Positions 25,118 to 32,103 of a stretch of DNA of 64,000 nucleotides are shown one piece after another. Source of the DNA: JAVBLT01 sp031553315. GTDB lineage: Bacteria; Verrucomicrobiota; Kiritimatiellia; RFP12; DVOR01. The notes under the pieces are model-generated. The model did not search any database. It was not told the origin of the DNA and was given only the letters and a program-made list of their open reading frames with translations. The position numbers and the translations under genes were made by a program. Each line of letters opens with the position of its first letter. The stretch's first letter is position 1. The stretch lies in contig JAVBLT010000001.1 in NCBI GenBank assembly GCA_031553315.1, positions 82,897-146,896 of the forward strand. Reading direction: 5' to 3'.

Positions 25118-26224
25118 TTAGAAGAGGTCGGCGGCGTCGGGGCGGTCGGCGAGCTGGTTGACGAGCTTTTTGAGCTCGGGGGCGCGGGCTTTGGTGGTGA
25201 TGAGCGTGGCGCGGCCCGCGTGAACGACCACGAGGTCATCCACGCCGAGAAGGGCGGTGAAGCGGTCGGCTGAATCGGCGACGACGATGTTGCCGCGGGC
25301 CTGAAGGGCTTCGAGGGCGCCGGTGATGGGGGTGTTGTCTTGGGTGTCGGAGGGGAAGTGGGCTTCGAGGGAGGGCCAGGTGCCGACGTCGTCCCAACCG
25401 AAGTCGCCGTCGGCGACGATGATGTTGGGGGCGTGTTCCATCACGGCGTAGTCGATGGAGATGCGGGTGAGCGCGGGATAGGTTTCGCGCATGAACGCGT
25501 CGAGATCAGGGGCGGCGGCGGCGGCATCGGCAAAGGCGGCAAGCTGGGGGGTCTGCTTCTGAAGAGCGGCCTGGAGGGTCTGGGTGCGCCAGATGAACAT
25601 GCCGGCGTTCCAGAGGTAACGCCCTGTTTCAAGGTAGGCTTCGGCGGTCTGGGCATCGGGCTTTTCCACGAAGCGGACGGCGCGGCGCATGGGGGTTTTG
25701 AGGCCGGTTCCGGTCAGGGAATCGCCCGCTTCAATATACCCGAAGCCGGTGGAGGGATAGGCGGGGGTGATGCCGATGGTGAGGATGGCCTCCTCCCGCT
25801 CGGCGGCGGCGTAGCAATCGGCGAGGACCTGGCGGAAGCCTTTGGGGTCGGTCATGAGCTGGTCGGCGGTGAGGATGGCCACGGTGGCTCCTCCGGGGGC
25901 GCGGCGGCGGGCAAGGGCGCCGGCAAGGGCCACGGCGGGGGCGGTGTCGCGCCCGCAGGGCTCGCCGATGATGTTTTCCGCCGGGAGTTTTTTCAGGGTG
26001 GCGCGGGTCAGGGGCGCGAGGTCGGCGGAGGTGATCACGAGGATGTTTTCGGGGGGCAGCAGGCCTTTGAGGCGCTCCACGGCATGTGCAATCAGCGCTT
26101 TGCCTTGGAAGAGGGTGAGGAATTGCTTGGGGTGCTCGCGGGTGCTCATGGGCCAGAAACGTTCGCCGCGGCCTCCGGCGAGGATGACGGCGAAGCGGGG
26201 GGTGTCGGTGGCGGGCTGGGGCAT
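25118..26224 (-). CDS. manC: Mannose-1-phosphate guanylyltransferase
   Basis: It makes GDP-mannose from mannose-1-phosphate and GTP. The nucleotidyltransferase signature LAGGRGERFWPMSTREHPKQ is near residue 14. EPCGRDTAPAVALAGAL, GFGYIEAGD and VEKPDAQTAEAYLETGRYLW follow. PSLTRISIDYAVMEH-type and FGWDDVGTW motifs complete the catalytic core. The 368 residues match the short form without the C-terminal isomerase domain. It starts 11 bases after the recombinase stop. GDP-mannose would feed cell-surface polysaccharide. The placement next to xer and GH53 genes does not indicate a specific pathway. Confidence 0.94.
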   Translation of the reverse strand: MPQPATDTPRFAVILAGGRGERFWPMSTREHPKQFLTLFQGKALIAHAVERLKGLLPPENILVITSADLAPLTRATLKKLPAENIIGEPCGRDTAPAVALAGALARRRAPGGATVAILTADQLMTDPKGFRQVLADCYAAAEREEAILTIGITPAYPSTGFGYIEAGDSLTGTGLKTPMRRAVRFVEKPDAQTAEAYLETGRYLWNAGMFIWRTQTLQAALQKQTPQLAAFADAAAAAPDLDAFMRETYPALTRISIDYAVMEHAPNIIVADGDFGWDDVGTWPSLEAHFPSDTQDNTPITGALEALQARGNIVVADSADRFTALLGVDDLVVVHAGRATLITTKARAPELKKLVNQLADRPDAADLF

Positions 26225-26235
26225 GGGGAATCCTT

Positions 26236-27132
26236 TCAGGCTCGGGGGTGAAACTGGCGGTGAACGCCGCCGAGGCGTGTCGGGTCGAGGTGGGTGTAAA
26301 GCTGGGTGGTGGCGAGGGAGGCGTGGCCGAGAAGCTCCTGGATATCGCGAATGGGCGCTTCATGGGCGAGAAGGTGGGTGGCGAAGGTGTGGCGAAGCGT
26401 GTGGGGGGAGGCGTGCCGGCCGGGCGGGAGGCGGCGGGAAACGCGTTCGCGGACGATGACGGCGACGGTGCTCCGGGTGATGCGCTGCCCCCGCCGGTTG
26501 ATGAAGAGGGGCGCAGGCTGCCGCGGCGCGGCGCGCTCGGCGAGGGCGCAGCGGTGCTCGATCCAGCGCCGGAGGCTGGCCTCGGCGGCGGCGCCGAAGG
26601 GCACGAGGCGCTCTTTGGAGCCTTTGCCCATCACGCGGATGAGGGCGCGGTCGAAGTTGACGTCGGGCACGTTCAGCCCCGTCAGCTCGCTCACGCGGAT
26701 TCCTGTGGCGTAGAGCAATTCGAGGATGGCGCGGTCGCGCAGATCCTCATACGAGCAGCCGCCGATTTCGCCGAGCAGGGCGCCGATGGCGTTTTCGGCG
26801 ATAACGGCTGGCAGGCGGCGTTCGCGCCTGATCACGGGAATGCGGGCGGCGGGATTGGCGGCGATGCGGTTTTCGGTGAGGAGCCAGCCGAAGAAACCGC
26901 GGAAAGAGGCGATGCGCCGGGCGCGGGAGGAGGCGGCAAAACCACGCTCCAGCAGGTGGTCGAGGTAGGCGAAGAGGTGTTCCCGCGTGGTTTCAGGCCA
27001 GGCGGGGCGGCCGGCTTTGATCAGAAAGGCGGCGAGGTCTTCGAGGTCGGTCCGGTAGGCGCGGCAGGTGTGGGCAGAGGCGCCGCGGTCATAACGCATC
27101 GCGTCGATAAACTGTTCGATGAGCGCGTGCAT
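26236..27132 (-). CDS. Tyrosine recombinase XerC/XerD
   Basis: The 298-residue protein has an N-terminal SAM-like DNA-binding domain (about 1-90) and a catalytic domain carrying the full R-K-H-R-H-Y set: R in ATGIRVSEL, K in GKGSKERLVPFG, H and R in HTLRHTFATHLL, H in LLGHASLATTQ and the nucleophile Y in QLYTHLD. Size and motifs match the XerC/XerD pair that resolves chromosome dimers at dif. I cannot tell which of the two it is. Co-location with ftsA and ftsZ suits a cell-division role. No phage or integron genes are nearby, so it is not a mobile-element integrase. Confidence 0.92.
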   Translation of the reverse strand: MHALIEQFIDAMRYDRGASAHTCRAYRTDLEDLAAFLIKAGRPAWPETTREHLFAYLDHLLERGFAASSRARRIASFRGFFGWLLTENRIAANPAARIPVIRRERRLPAVIAENAIGALLGEIGGCSYEDLRDRAILELLYATGIRVSELTGLNVPDVNFDRALIRVMGKGSKERLVPFGAAAEASLRRWIEHRCALAERAAPRQPAPLFINRRGQRITRSTVAVIVRERVSRRLPPGRHASPHTLRHTFATHLLAHEAPIRDIQELLGHASLATTQLYTHLDPTRLGGVHRQFHPRA

Positions 27133-27137
27133 GACGG

Positions 27138-27416
27138 TTAGGGAGCGGCCACGGGGCCGTATTTCTCGAGGATGAGCTCGATGTTTTTGCGGGCGAGGAT
27201 CATGGAATCGTAAACCACGGTGACGGTCTGGTTCGAGAGGCTCGCGGAGAAGGCGGGGCTGTTGGGATCGAGCTGGCTGAGCTCGGCGAGGAGCGCCTGG
27301 GTTTTCGCCGGGGGCAGGCCGGGCGGCAGGCGGTACTGCGCGGTGCGCACATCGGAGCGGCGGCAGGCGGCGAGCGCGAGCAGCAGCGCGAGGAGAATGG
27401 CCGGGGTTGTTTTCAT
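27138..27416 (-). CDS. Small lipoprotein of unknown function
   Basis: The 92-residue product begins MKTTPAILLALLLALAAC, a signal peptide ending in a lipobox (LAAC), so the mature protein is about 75 residues and lipid-anchored. The mature part contains YRLPPGLPPAKTQALLAELS and ends SNQTVTVVYDSMILARKNIE, a beta-alpha arrangement faintly like a heavy-metal-associated domain but without the CxxC. I do not recognise the family. It sits six bases after ftsZ and five bases before the xer gene, so it is co-expressed with the division genes. Confidence 0.7.
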   Translation of the reverse strand: MKTTPAILLALLLALAACRRSDVRTAQYRLPPGLPPAKTQALLAELSQLDPNSPAFSASLSNQTVTVVYDSMILARKNIELILEKYGPVAAP

Positions 27417-27422
27417 AGGCGC

Positions 27423-28595
27423 TCAGGGGTCGAGGAGGATGTTGCGGCGTTCGTAGGTCGGGGTATCGAGGTTTTGACCGTTGAAAGCGGTCACCTCGGT
27501 GTTTGAAAAACGGTCGGTCACCACGCCCAGGCGGGAGGTCGCTTTGCCGCGCGGGCGGCGGGCGCGGGCGGGGACAATGCCTTCGGTCGCATCGGCCACG
27601 GTGGGGGCGGCGGCGGGCGCGGCGGGCAGGTCAAACGATTCAAAGGCCAGCAGCACCAGGCGCAGGGTGCCGTCGAGGGCGGGGTCGAGCACGGTGCCCA
27701 GCTCGATTTCGGCGCGGGCGGAGGCGCGGCTTCGCAGGGACTGCATCACGGCGCCGATTTCGCTCAGCCGCAGATCGTCGCCCGCCAGCACGCCGAGCAG
27801 GAGCACGGGCGCGGCGTCGAGGGCGGAGGTGTAGCCGGGAAGCAGGAGCAAAGGCGAATCGACAAGTTGCTCGAAGGCTTCTTTGGCGCGGGCCTGACCG
27901 CCCTCCGCGGTCACTTCGGCCACGGAAAGGCGCGCGCGCGCGCCGTTGCGGCGGGTGAGCAGGGAGCGGAAGCGTTCGCCGTCGAAAGCGATGAATCCGG
28001 GGGCGGCCACAAGCTTGCGGAAGAGCGTCAGGCCTGCGGCGAGGCGGTTTTCGGCGCAGGCGAACGCATCGGAGACCGGCACATCTTCCGCGCCTGAGAA
28101 AAGCCCCGCCAAGGGCAATTCCACAAGCAGGTCGGTTTCTTCTTCGATCAGCGGGAACACGCGGCGCGAGGCTTCATTGCGCGCCGTGCCTTCAAAGGGA
28201 AAGGGGCGCGTGGCGAAGGTGAGCGTGGAAATGCCGCCGGCGCGAAGCTGCTTGAGCAGATCGGGGAGGGCGCCCGAGGTGCCGCCGCCCGTGCAGCAGA
28301 GAATCACGGCGGCCCGCACGCCGCGCAGGTGGGGCTCAAGCAGCGAGACCTCCTCCTGCATGGCTTCGCGGCCAAGGACCGTGTCGCCCCCGGTGCCGTT
28401 TCCGGCGAGGCGGGCAATGCCGAAGATGTGGGTGGTGAGCGCGGGGGGCATGATCACGGCGGAACGGTCGTCGGTATCCAAAAGCAGGGTGCGCATGGCG
28501 CCGCCGTCGGCGGCATGGAGGCGCTGCACGATGCGGCAGGCCGCGCCGCCGAGGGCGATGAGCAGAAGGTTGGCGGGTGTGGCGGGCGTATCCAT
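27423..28595 (-). CDS. ftsZ: Divergent FtsZ (tubulin-like cell division GTPase homologue)
   Basis: It is identified by position directly after ftsA (starts overlap) and by collinear alignment with FtsZ. Matching segments are an N-terminal GGAACRIVQ, a G-box at 102-108 reading TGGGTSG, PGFIAFDGER at the T7 loop (199-208), SPLLLL, LAGDDLRLSEI, LGTVLDPALDGTLRLVLLA and a C-terminal peptide DTPTYERRN (377-385) like the conserved FtsA/ZipA-binding tail. The usual G-box is GGGTGTG. In the T7 loop NxDxxD is replaced by A203, D205 and R208. Loss of the second Asp predicts weak or no GTP hydrolysis. The length of 390 is normal. An alternative is a non-catalytic FtsZ paralogue. Confidence 0.8.
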   Translation of the reverse strand: MDTPATPANLLLIALGGAACRIVQRLHAADGGAMRTLLLDTDDRSAVIMPPALTTHIFGIARLAGNGTGGDTVLGREAMQEEVSLLEPHLRGVRAAVILCCTGGGTSGALPDLLKQLRAGGISTLTFATRPFPFEGTARNEASRRVFPLIEEETDLLVELPLAGLFSGAEDVPVSDAFACAENRLAAGLTLFRKLVAAPGFIAFDGERFRSLLTRRNGARARLSVAEVTAEGGQARAKEAFEQLVDSPLLLLPGYTSALDAAPVLLLGVLAGDDLRLSEIGAVMQSLRSRASARAEIELGTVLDPALDGTLRLVLLAFESFDLPAAPAAAPTVADATEGIVPARARRPRGKATSRLGVVTDRFSNTEVTAFNGQNLDTPTYERRNILLDP

Positions 28596-29794
28596 CAGGC
28601 GAACCTCCCGAAAAGGCGTTTGAAGAGGCCGGCGGGCTGTTCTTTCGCGGCGCGCTCGCGGGCGGCCCAGAGGATGAGGCCGGCGGCGGTCGTCATCGCG
28701 GCGGGGTGTTCGGCCGGCACATCCCAGGCGGCGATGTTGACGGGCGCGCCGATCGTGCAGGGCAGGCCGAAGATGCGCTGGGCAAGCTCCGTGAGCCCCG
28801 GAATGGCGGAAGAACCGCCCACCAGGACAATCCCTGCGCCCAAATGCGAAAGCACGCCTTCCTGGTTGAAAATCATGCGCAGCACCTTCAGCGTTTCATC
28901 CACGCGGGCCGCGGTCACGGTCTGAATCGCCTTCACGCTGACCAGGCGTTCCTGTGTGGCAAACGACCCGCGGATATTCTCGCGGCGCTGGGCCGCGTCG
29001 GGCTGCACAATGGCGGCGGCACGCCCTTTTTTCAACTCTTCCGCCGCGGCGTGGCTCAGCGTGAAGGCCCGCATCAAATCGCTCGTGATGTGCTCCCCGC
29101 CCACGCTCAGGCAACCGGCCATCGCCATCACGCCGCCGCAGAAGACGGAATAATCAATCTTGCCGCCGCCGAAGTTGATCAGCGCGACCCCCGCCTCTTT
29201 CTGCTCGGGCGTGAGCGCGGCCACGGCGTCGACCGCGCCTGAAAAGACCGTGTGGCTCACATCCAGCCCGGCCTGGCGCGCCACCGAAAGAAAGTTTTCA
29301 ACCGCGGTCGACTGCGCCGTCACCGCCAGCATATCCAGCGCCAGCTTGCTGCCGCACATGCCCTCCGGGTTGCGGATTCCGGGCTGTTCATCCACCTTGT
29401 AATGCTGAATCAGGCGGTGCAGCACGGTTTCTCTCGGATCAACCGCGAACAGTTCCGCATTTTCACGCACATCTTCAATATCATCGGCCGTGATTTGCAG
29501 CGCCCGGGGATTGATCGTGACCTGCCCCGTATGCACGGCCGTGCGGATGCCCGGCCCGCTCACGGCCAGGATCACGGAATGGATGGAAAGCGCTCCGCTC
29601 TCCTGAGCCAGCGCCACGGCCTTGCGGACCGAGCTCGCCGCCTGGTTGACGTCGGTCACAATCCCCTTGCACACGCCGATCGTCGGCACACAGCCCAGAC
29701 CCGTCACCTTCAGACCATCGTCCTGGCAACGTTCCCCGACCAGCACAACCGTCCGGCAGGTACCAATCTCCAAAGCCACAATAGGTTCAGCCAT
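28595..29794 (-). CDS. ftsA: Cell division protein FtsA
   Basis: This actin-like ATPase tethers FtsZ to the inner membrane. The N-terminal phosphate-1 loop region reads ALEIGTCRTVVLVGE. The SHS2 (1C) domain spans about 85-165, the phosphate-2 region is ALINFGGGKIDYSVF near 205 and the adenosine motif GIVLVGGSSAIPGL is near 330. The C-terminus AGLFKRLFGRFA is an amphipathic membrane-targeting helix. The 399 residues are standard. Unlike its FtsZ partner, it is conventional. It heads an operon ftsA-ftsZ-lipoprotein-xer-manC-GH53, without the murein genes that often precede ftsA. Confidence 0.93.
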   Translation of the reverse strand: MAEPIVALEIGTCRTVVLVGERCQDDGLKVTGLGCVPTIGVCKGIVTDVNQAASSVRKAVALAQESGALSIHSVILAVSGPGIRTAVHTGQVTINPRALQITADDIEDVRENAELFAVDPRETVLHRLIQHYKVDEQPGIRNPEGMCGSKLALDMLAVTAQSTAVENFLSVARQAGLDVSHTVFSGAVDAVAALTPEQKEAGVALINFGGGKIDYSVFCGGVMAMAGCLSVGGEHITSDLMRAFTLSHAAAEELKKGRAAAIVQPDAAQRRENIRGSFATQERLVSVKAIQTVTAARVDETLKVLRMIFNQEGVLSHLGAGIVLVGGSSAIPGLTELAQRIFGLPCTIGAPVNIAAWDVPAEHPAAMTTAAGLILWAARERAAKEQPAGLFKRLFGRFA

Positions 29795-29834
29795 CCCGAC
29801 CCAGCTCCTCTTTACTACCCACAGATTTGCCCCG

Positions 29835-29864
29835 CATTATAAACCACCCCGACCCCCTGTGTCC
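29835..29864 (-). promoter_or_regulatory. Sigma-70 promoter of the ftsA-ftsZ operon
   Basis: On the minus strand TGGACA (29864-29859), an 18-base spacer and a perfect TATAAT (29840-29835) lie 40 bases before the ftsA ATG. It is divergent from the metallophosphoesterase promoter. Confidence 0.65.
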
Positions 29865-29879
29865 ATAAAAGACTCCTGC

Positions 29880-29908
29880 TCGACATTATTTCCGCATTCT
29901 GCTATCCT
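29880..29908 (+). promoter_or_regulatory. Candidate promoter of the secreted metallophosphoesterase
   Basis: TCGACA (29880-29885), a 17-base spacer and TATCCT (29903-29908), preceded by TGC as in extended -10 promoters, lie 36 bases before the ATG. AGGAG precedes the start codon. Confidence 0.5.
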
Positions 29909-29944
29909 CTCCCCATTCACCTTTCACCCCCACAGGAGCCCTCC

Positions 29945-31156
29945 ATGAGAAAACGCCTCATCATCCTCGCCGCCACCCTGCTGACCGCCTTCGCGCTCCG
30001 CGCCCAGCACCCGGCCTCCATTCTCCCCTACCTCCAAAACCCCACGGCCGACGCCGTCACCATCAGCTACCTCGCGCAAAACGCCCGCGATGTGACCGTC
30101 GTCCTCCACCGCCAGACCCCTCAAGGCCTCCTCGGCCTCCGCCGCCAGCCCGCCGCCGCCACCCCCATCCCCGGCACCCCCTGGACGCACTGGAAAGCCC
30201 GCTTCACCGGCCTCACCCCCGGCCAGGCCTACGACTACACCATCATCTACAAACAGCCCGACGGTTCCCCCGCCAGCACCGAAAAATACATCTTCACCCA
30301 CCCCGACCCCCAATCACCCACCCTCCGGGCCGCCGTCTTCAACGACCTCCACGACCGCATTCCCACCCTCGAACAGCTCCTCGCCCACATCACCCCCGCC
30401 GACTACGACATCACCCTCCTCAACGGCGACATGTGGAACGACCCCAGCCCCAAAGACGGCGCCGAACGCGTCTTCAAAACCCTGGAGGCCTACGTCCGCC
30501 TCCTCAACGCCTCCACCAAGCCCCTCTTCTACCTCCGCGGCAACCACGATACCCGCGGCTCTTTCGCCAACCGCCTCAGCCACCTCTTCGATCTCCCCAA
30601 CAACGACCCCGCCGCCCCCTTCCAGGATCAAAACGCCTACTACGATTTCCGCATCGGCCCCGTCTGGTTCATCTGCCCCGACGCCGGCGAAGACGGCAAC
30701 AAGCGCGCCGAGATCTTCCAGCCCTACCGCCAGCGCCAAGCCTCCTGGCTCGAAGGCCTCTTCACCGGCAGCGCCTCCCGCACCGCCCCCTGGCGCGTCG
30801 CCGCCCTCCACATCCCTCTCTACAACTCCTCCTGGTGGGATCAGCCCGACGCTCTCGCCCGCTGGGAACCCATCCTCTCCAAAGCCCGTATCGACCTCAT
30901 GATCGCCGGCCACGACCACACCTGGCGCCACCTCGAAAAAGGCAAAACCTACACCCGCACCCGTAAAGAGAAAGACGGCTCCACCAGCTCGGACTCCGTC
31001 ACCCCCCCCTACCCCGTCCTCATCGGCGGCGGCCCCGCCGTCGCCGGCGGCGAAATCGCCACCGTCATCCTCCTGCGCGCCGATCTCCACACCCTGACCG
31101 CCCGCATGATCAACGCCAACGGCGCCGAAACCGCCACCCTCATCCTCAACAAATAG
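29945..31156 (+). CDS. Secreted calcineurin-like metallophosphoesterase
   Basis: The signal peptide is MRKRLIILAATLLTAFALRA. Residues about 25-125 form a fibronectin-III-like N-domain of the purple acid phosphatase type (YLQNPTADAVTISYLAQNA). The catalytic domain follows with metal ligands in FNDLHDR (first motif, with Asn at the position often Asp), NGDMWND, LRGNHDTRG and IAGHDHTWRH. The C-terminal strand PYPVLIGGGPAVAGGEIATV completes the fold. It should act on phosphate esters outside the cytoplasm. The substrate is unknown. The 403 residues are typical. It is a single-gene transcript ending in the hairpin at 31193. Confidence 0.88.
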   Translation: MRKRLIILAATLLTAFALRAQHPASILPYLQNPTADAVTISYLAQNARDVTVVLHRQTPQGLLGLRRQPAAATPIPGTPWTHWKARFTGLTPGQAYDYTIIYKQPDGSPASTEKYIFTHPDPQSPTLRAAVFNDLHDRIPTLEQLLAHITPADYDITLLNGDMWNDPSPKDGAERVFKTLEAYVRLLNASTKPLFYLRGNHDTRGSFANRLSHLFDLPNNDPAAPFQDQNAYYDFRIGPVWFICPDAGEDGNKRAEIFQPYRQRQASWLEGLFTGSASRTAPWRVAALHIPLYNSSWWDQPDALARWEPILSKARIDLMIAGHDHTWRHLEKGKTYTRTRKEKDGSTSSDSVTPPYPVLIGGGPAVAGGEIATVILLRADLHTLTARMINANGAETATLILNK

Positions 31157-31182
31157 AAAAAAACCTGAGGAACCGATGGCGT

Positions 31183-32103
31183 TCACATGATTCCGCTCTC
31201 CTCCGGGAGCGGTTTTTTGTTTTTCCCCGGGAAAAAAGAATAAAAATGGTACCATTGATCGGGGTGATTGCGGGCGAGGGGCTCGAGGAAGCGGGTATAG
31301 GCGGCAAGCAGGGTCTGATCATTGGGCGCGGGAGGGGCTTCTTCCAGAACGAGGCGGTAGCGGCTGCCTTTCAGGCGGATGGCGGCAAGGAAATAAACGG
31401 GGCAATCCATCATGCGGGCAAAGCGGAAAACGCCTTGGGGAAAGCGGCAGGAATGGCCGAGAAAGTCGGCGGAGAGGGTCTTTCCGGGCGCGCGGGCCGA
31501 AACGCGGTCGCCGGCCATAATCACAACGTCGCCGCGGGCGATGCGTTCCTGGGTCTCGATCGCGGTCTGAATGCCGATTGCATCAATGGGGTGGAACAGG
31601 TGGCGTTTATCTTGCTTTTTCCCGGCGTAGAACTCAAAAAAGATACGGCTTTGACCCGATTCGATGAACGAGTGGAAGGTCACGCCGCCAAGCTCGGGAA
31701 GCCGGCGGGCGACGACGGGAAGGATTTCGACGTTGCCGATGTGGCCGCAAATGAAAAAAACGCCTTGCCGGGCACGAAGGCGCCGGAGGAGGCTGTGCTG
31801 GGCGGGGGTATCGGGAATTTCAACGGCGACGGCTTTGGCAAAGGCGGAAGCGTCGATTTTATCCACAAGGGCATAGCTGTAGGAGAGCATGTGGCGATAG
31901 GTGGAGAAGCGGGGGCCGTTGAGGGCGGCCTGAAAGGCGCGGGAAGCGTTCCGCGCGGGAGCGGCGAAGCACCAGATCACCCCGACGATGGGAACGAGGG
32001 CGATTTTAAGGGCGCGTACGCCGAAAAAGCGGTAAATTTGCCACAGGAGAAAGAGGCGGAAGCGGCCGGCGCTTTGTTCTTTGTGCTGGTACCAATCAGC
32101 CAT
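31183..32103 (-). CDS. LpxL/HtrB-like lysophospholipid acyltransferase of the APE cluster
   Basis: The 306-residue protein has an N-terminal hydrophobic segment (ALKIALVPIVGVIWCFAA) and the lipid A acyltransferase motif HX4E in CGHIGNVEILP near residue 137, followed by FHSFIESGQS, GDRVSARAPGKTL and RFPQGVFRFARM, all typical of the LpxL family. In APE clusters such an enzyme, often fused to a glycosyltransferase, is thought to join the polyene to its lipid anchor. Here it is a separate gene, last in the operon, overlapping the exporter stop by eight bases. The 3' end contains the terminator hairpin of the convergent gene. Confidence 0.85.
   Translation of the reverse strand: MADWYQHKEQSAGRFRLFLLWQIYRFFGVRALKIALVPIVGVIWCFAAPARNASRAFQAALNGPRFSTYRHMLSYSYALVDKIDASAFAKAVAVEIPDTPAQHSLLRRLRARQGVFFICGHIGNVEILPVVARRLPELGGVTFHSFIESGQSRIFFEFYAGKKQDKRHLFHPIDAIGIQTAIETQERIARGDVVIMAGDRVSARAPGKTLSADFLGHSCRFPQGVFRFARMMDCPVYFLAAIRLKGSRYRLVLEEAPPAPNDQTLLAAYTRFLEPLARNHPDQWYHFYSFFPGKNKKPLPEESGIM
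31193..31222 (+). terminator. Terminator of the metallophosphoesterase gene, inside the convergent CDS
   Basis: CCGCTCTC pairs with GGGAGCGG (one G-U) around a four-base loop and is followed by TTTTTTGTTTTT. It lies inside the last codons of the convergent acyltransferase gene, so the same bases encode protein and stop the opposite transcript. Confidence 0.8.

Noticed and set aside
26236..27132. The tyrosine recombinase as an integrase of a mobile island
   Set aside because: Its size, motifs and operon with ftsA/ftsZ fit chromosomal XerC/XerD. No tRNA attachment site, phage or cargo genes are nearby.
29481..29729. Short frames inside ftsA and ftsZ as possible nested genes
   Set aside because: They are Gly/Arg/Pro-rich shadows without ribosome sites, inside conserved coding sequence.
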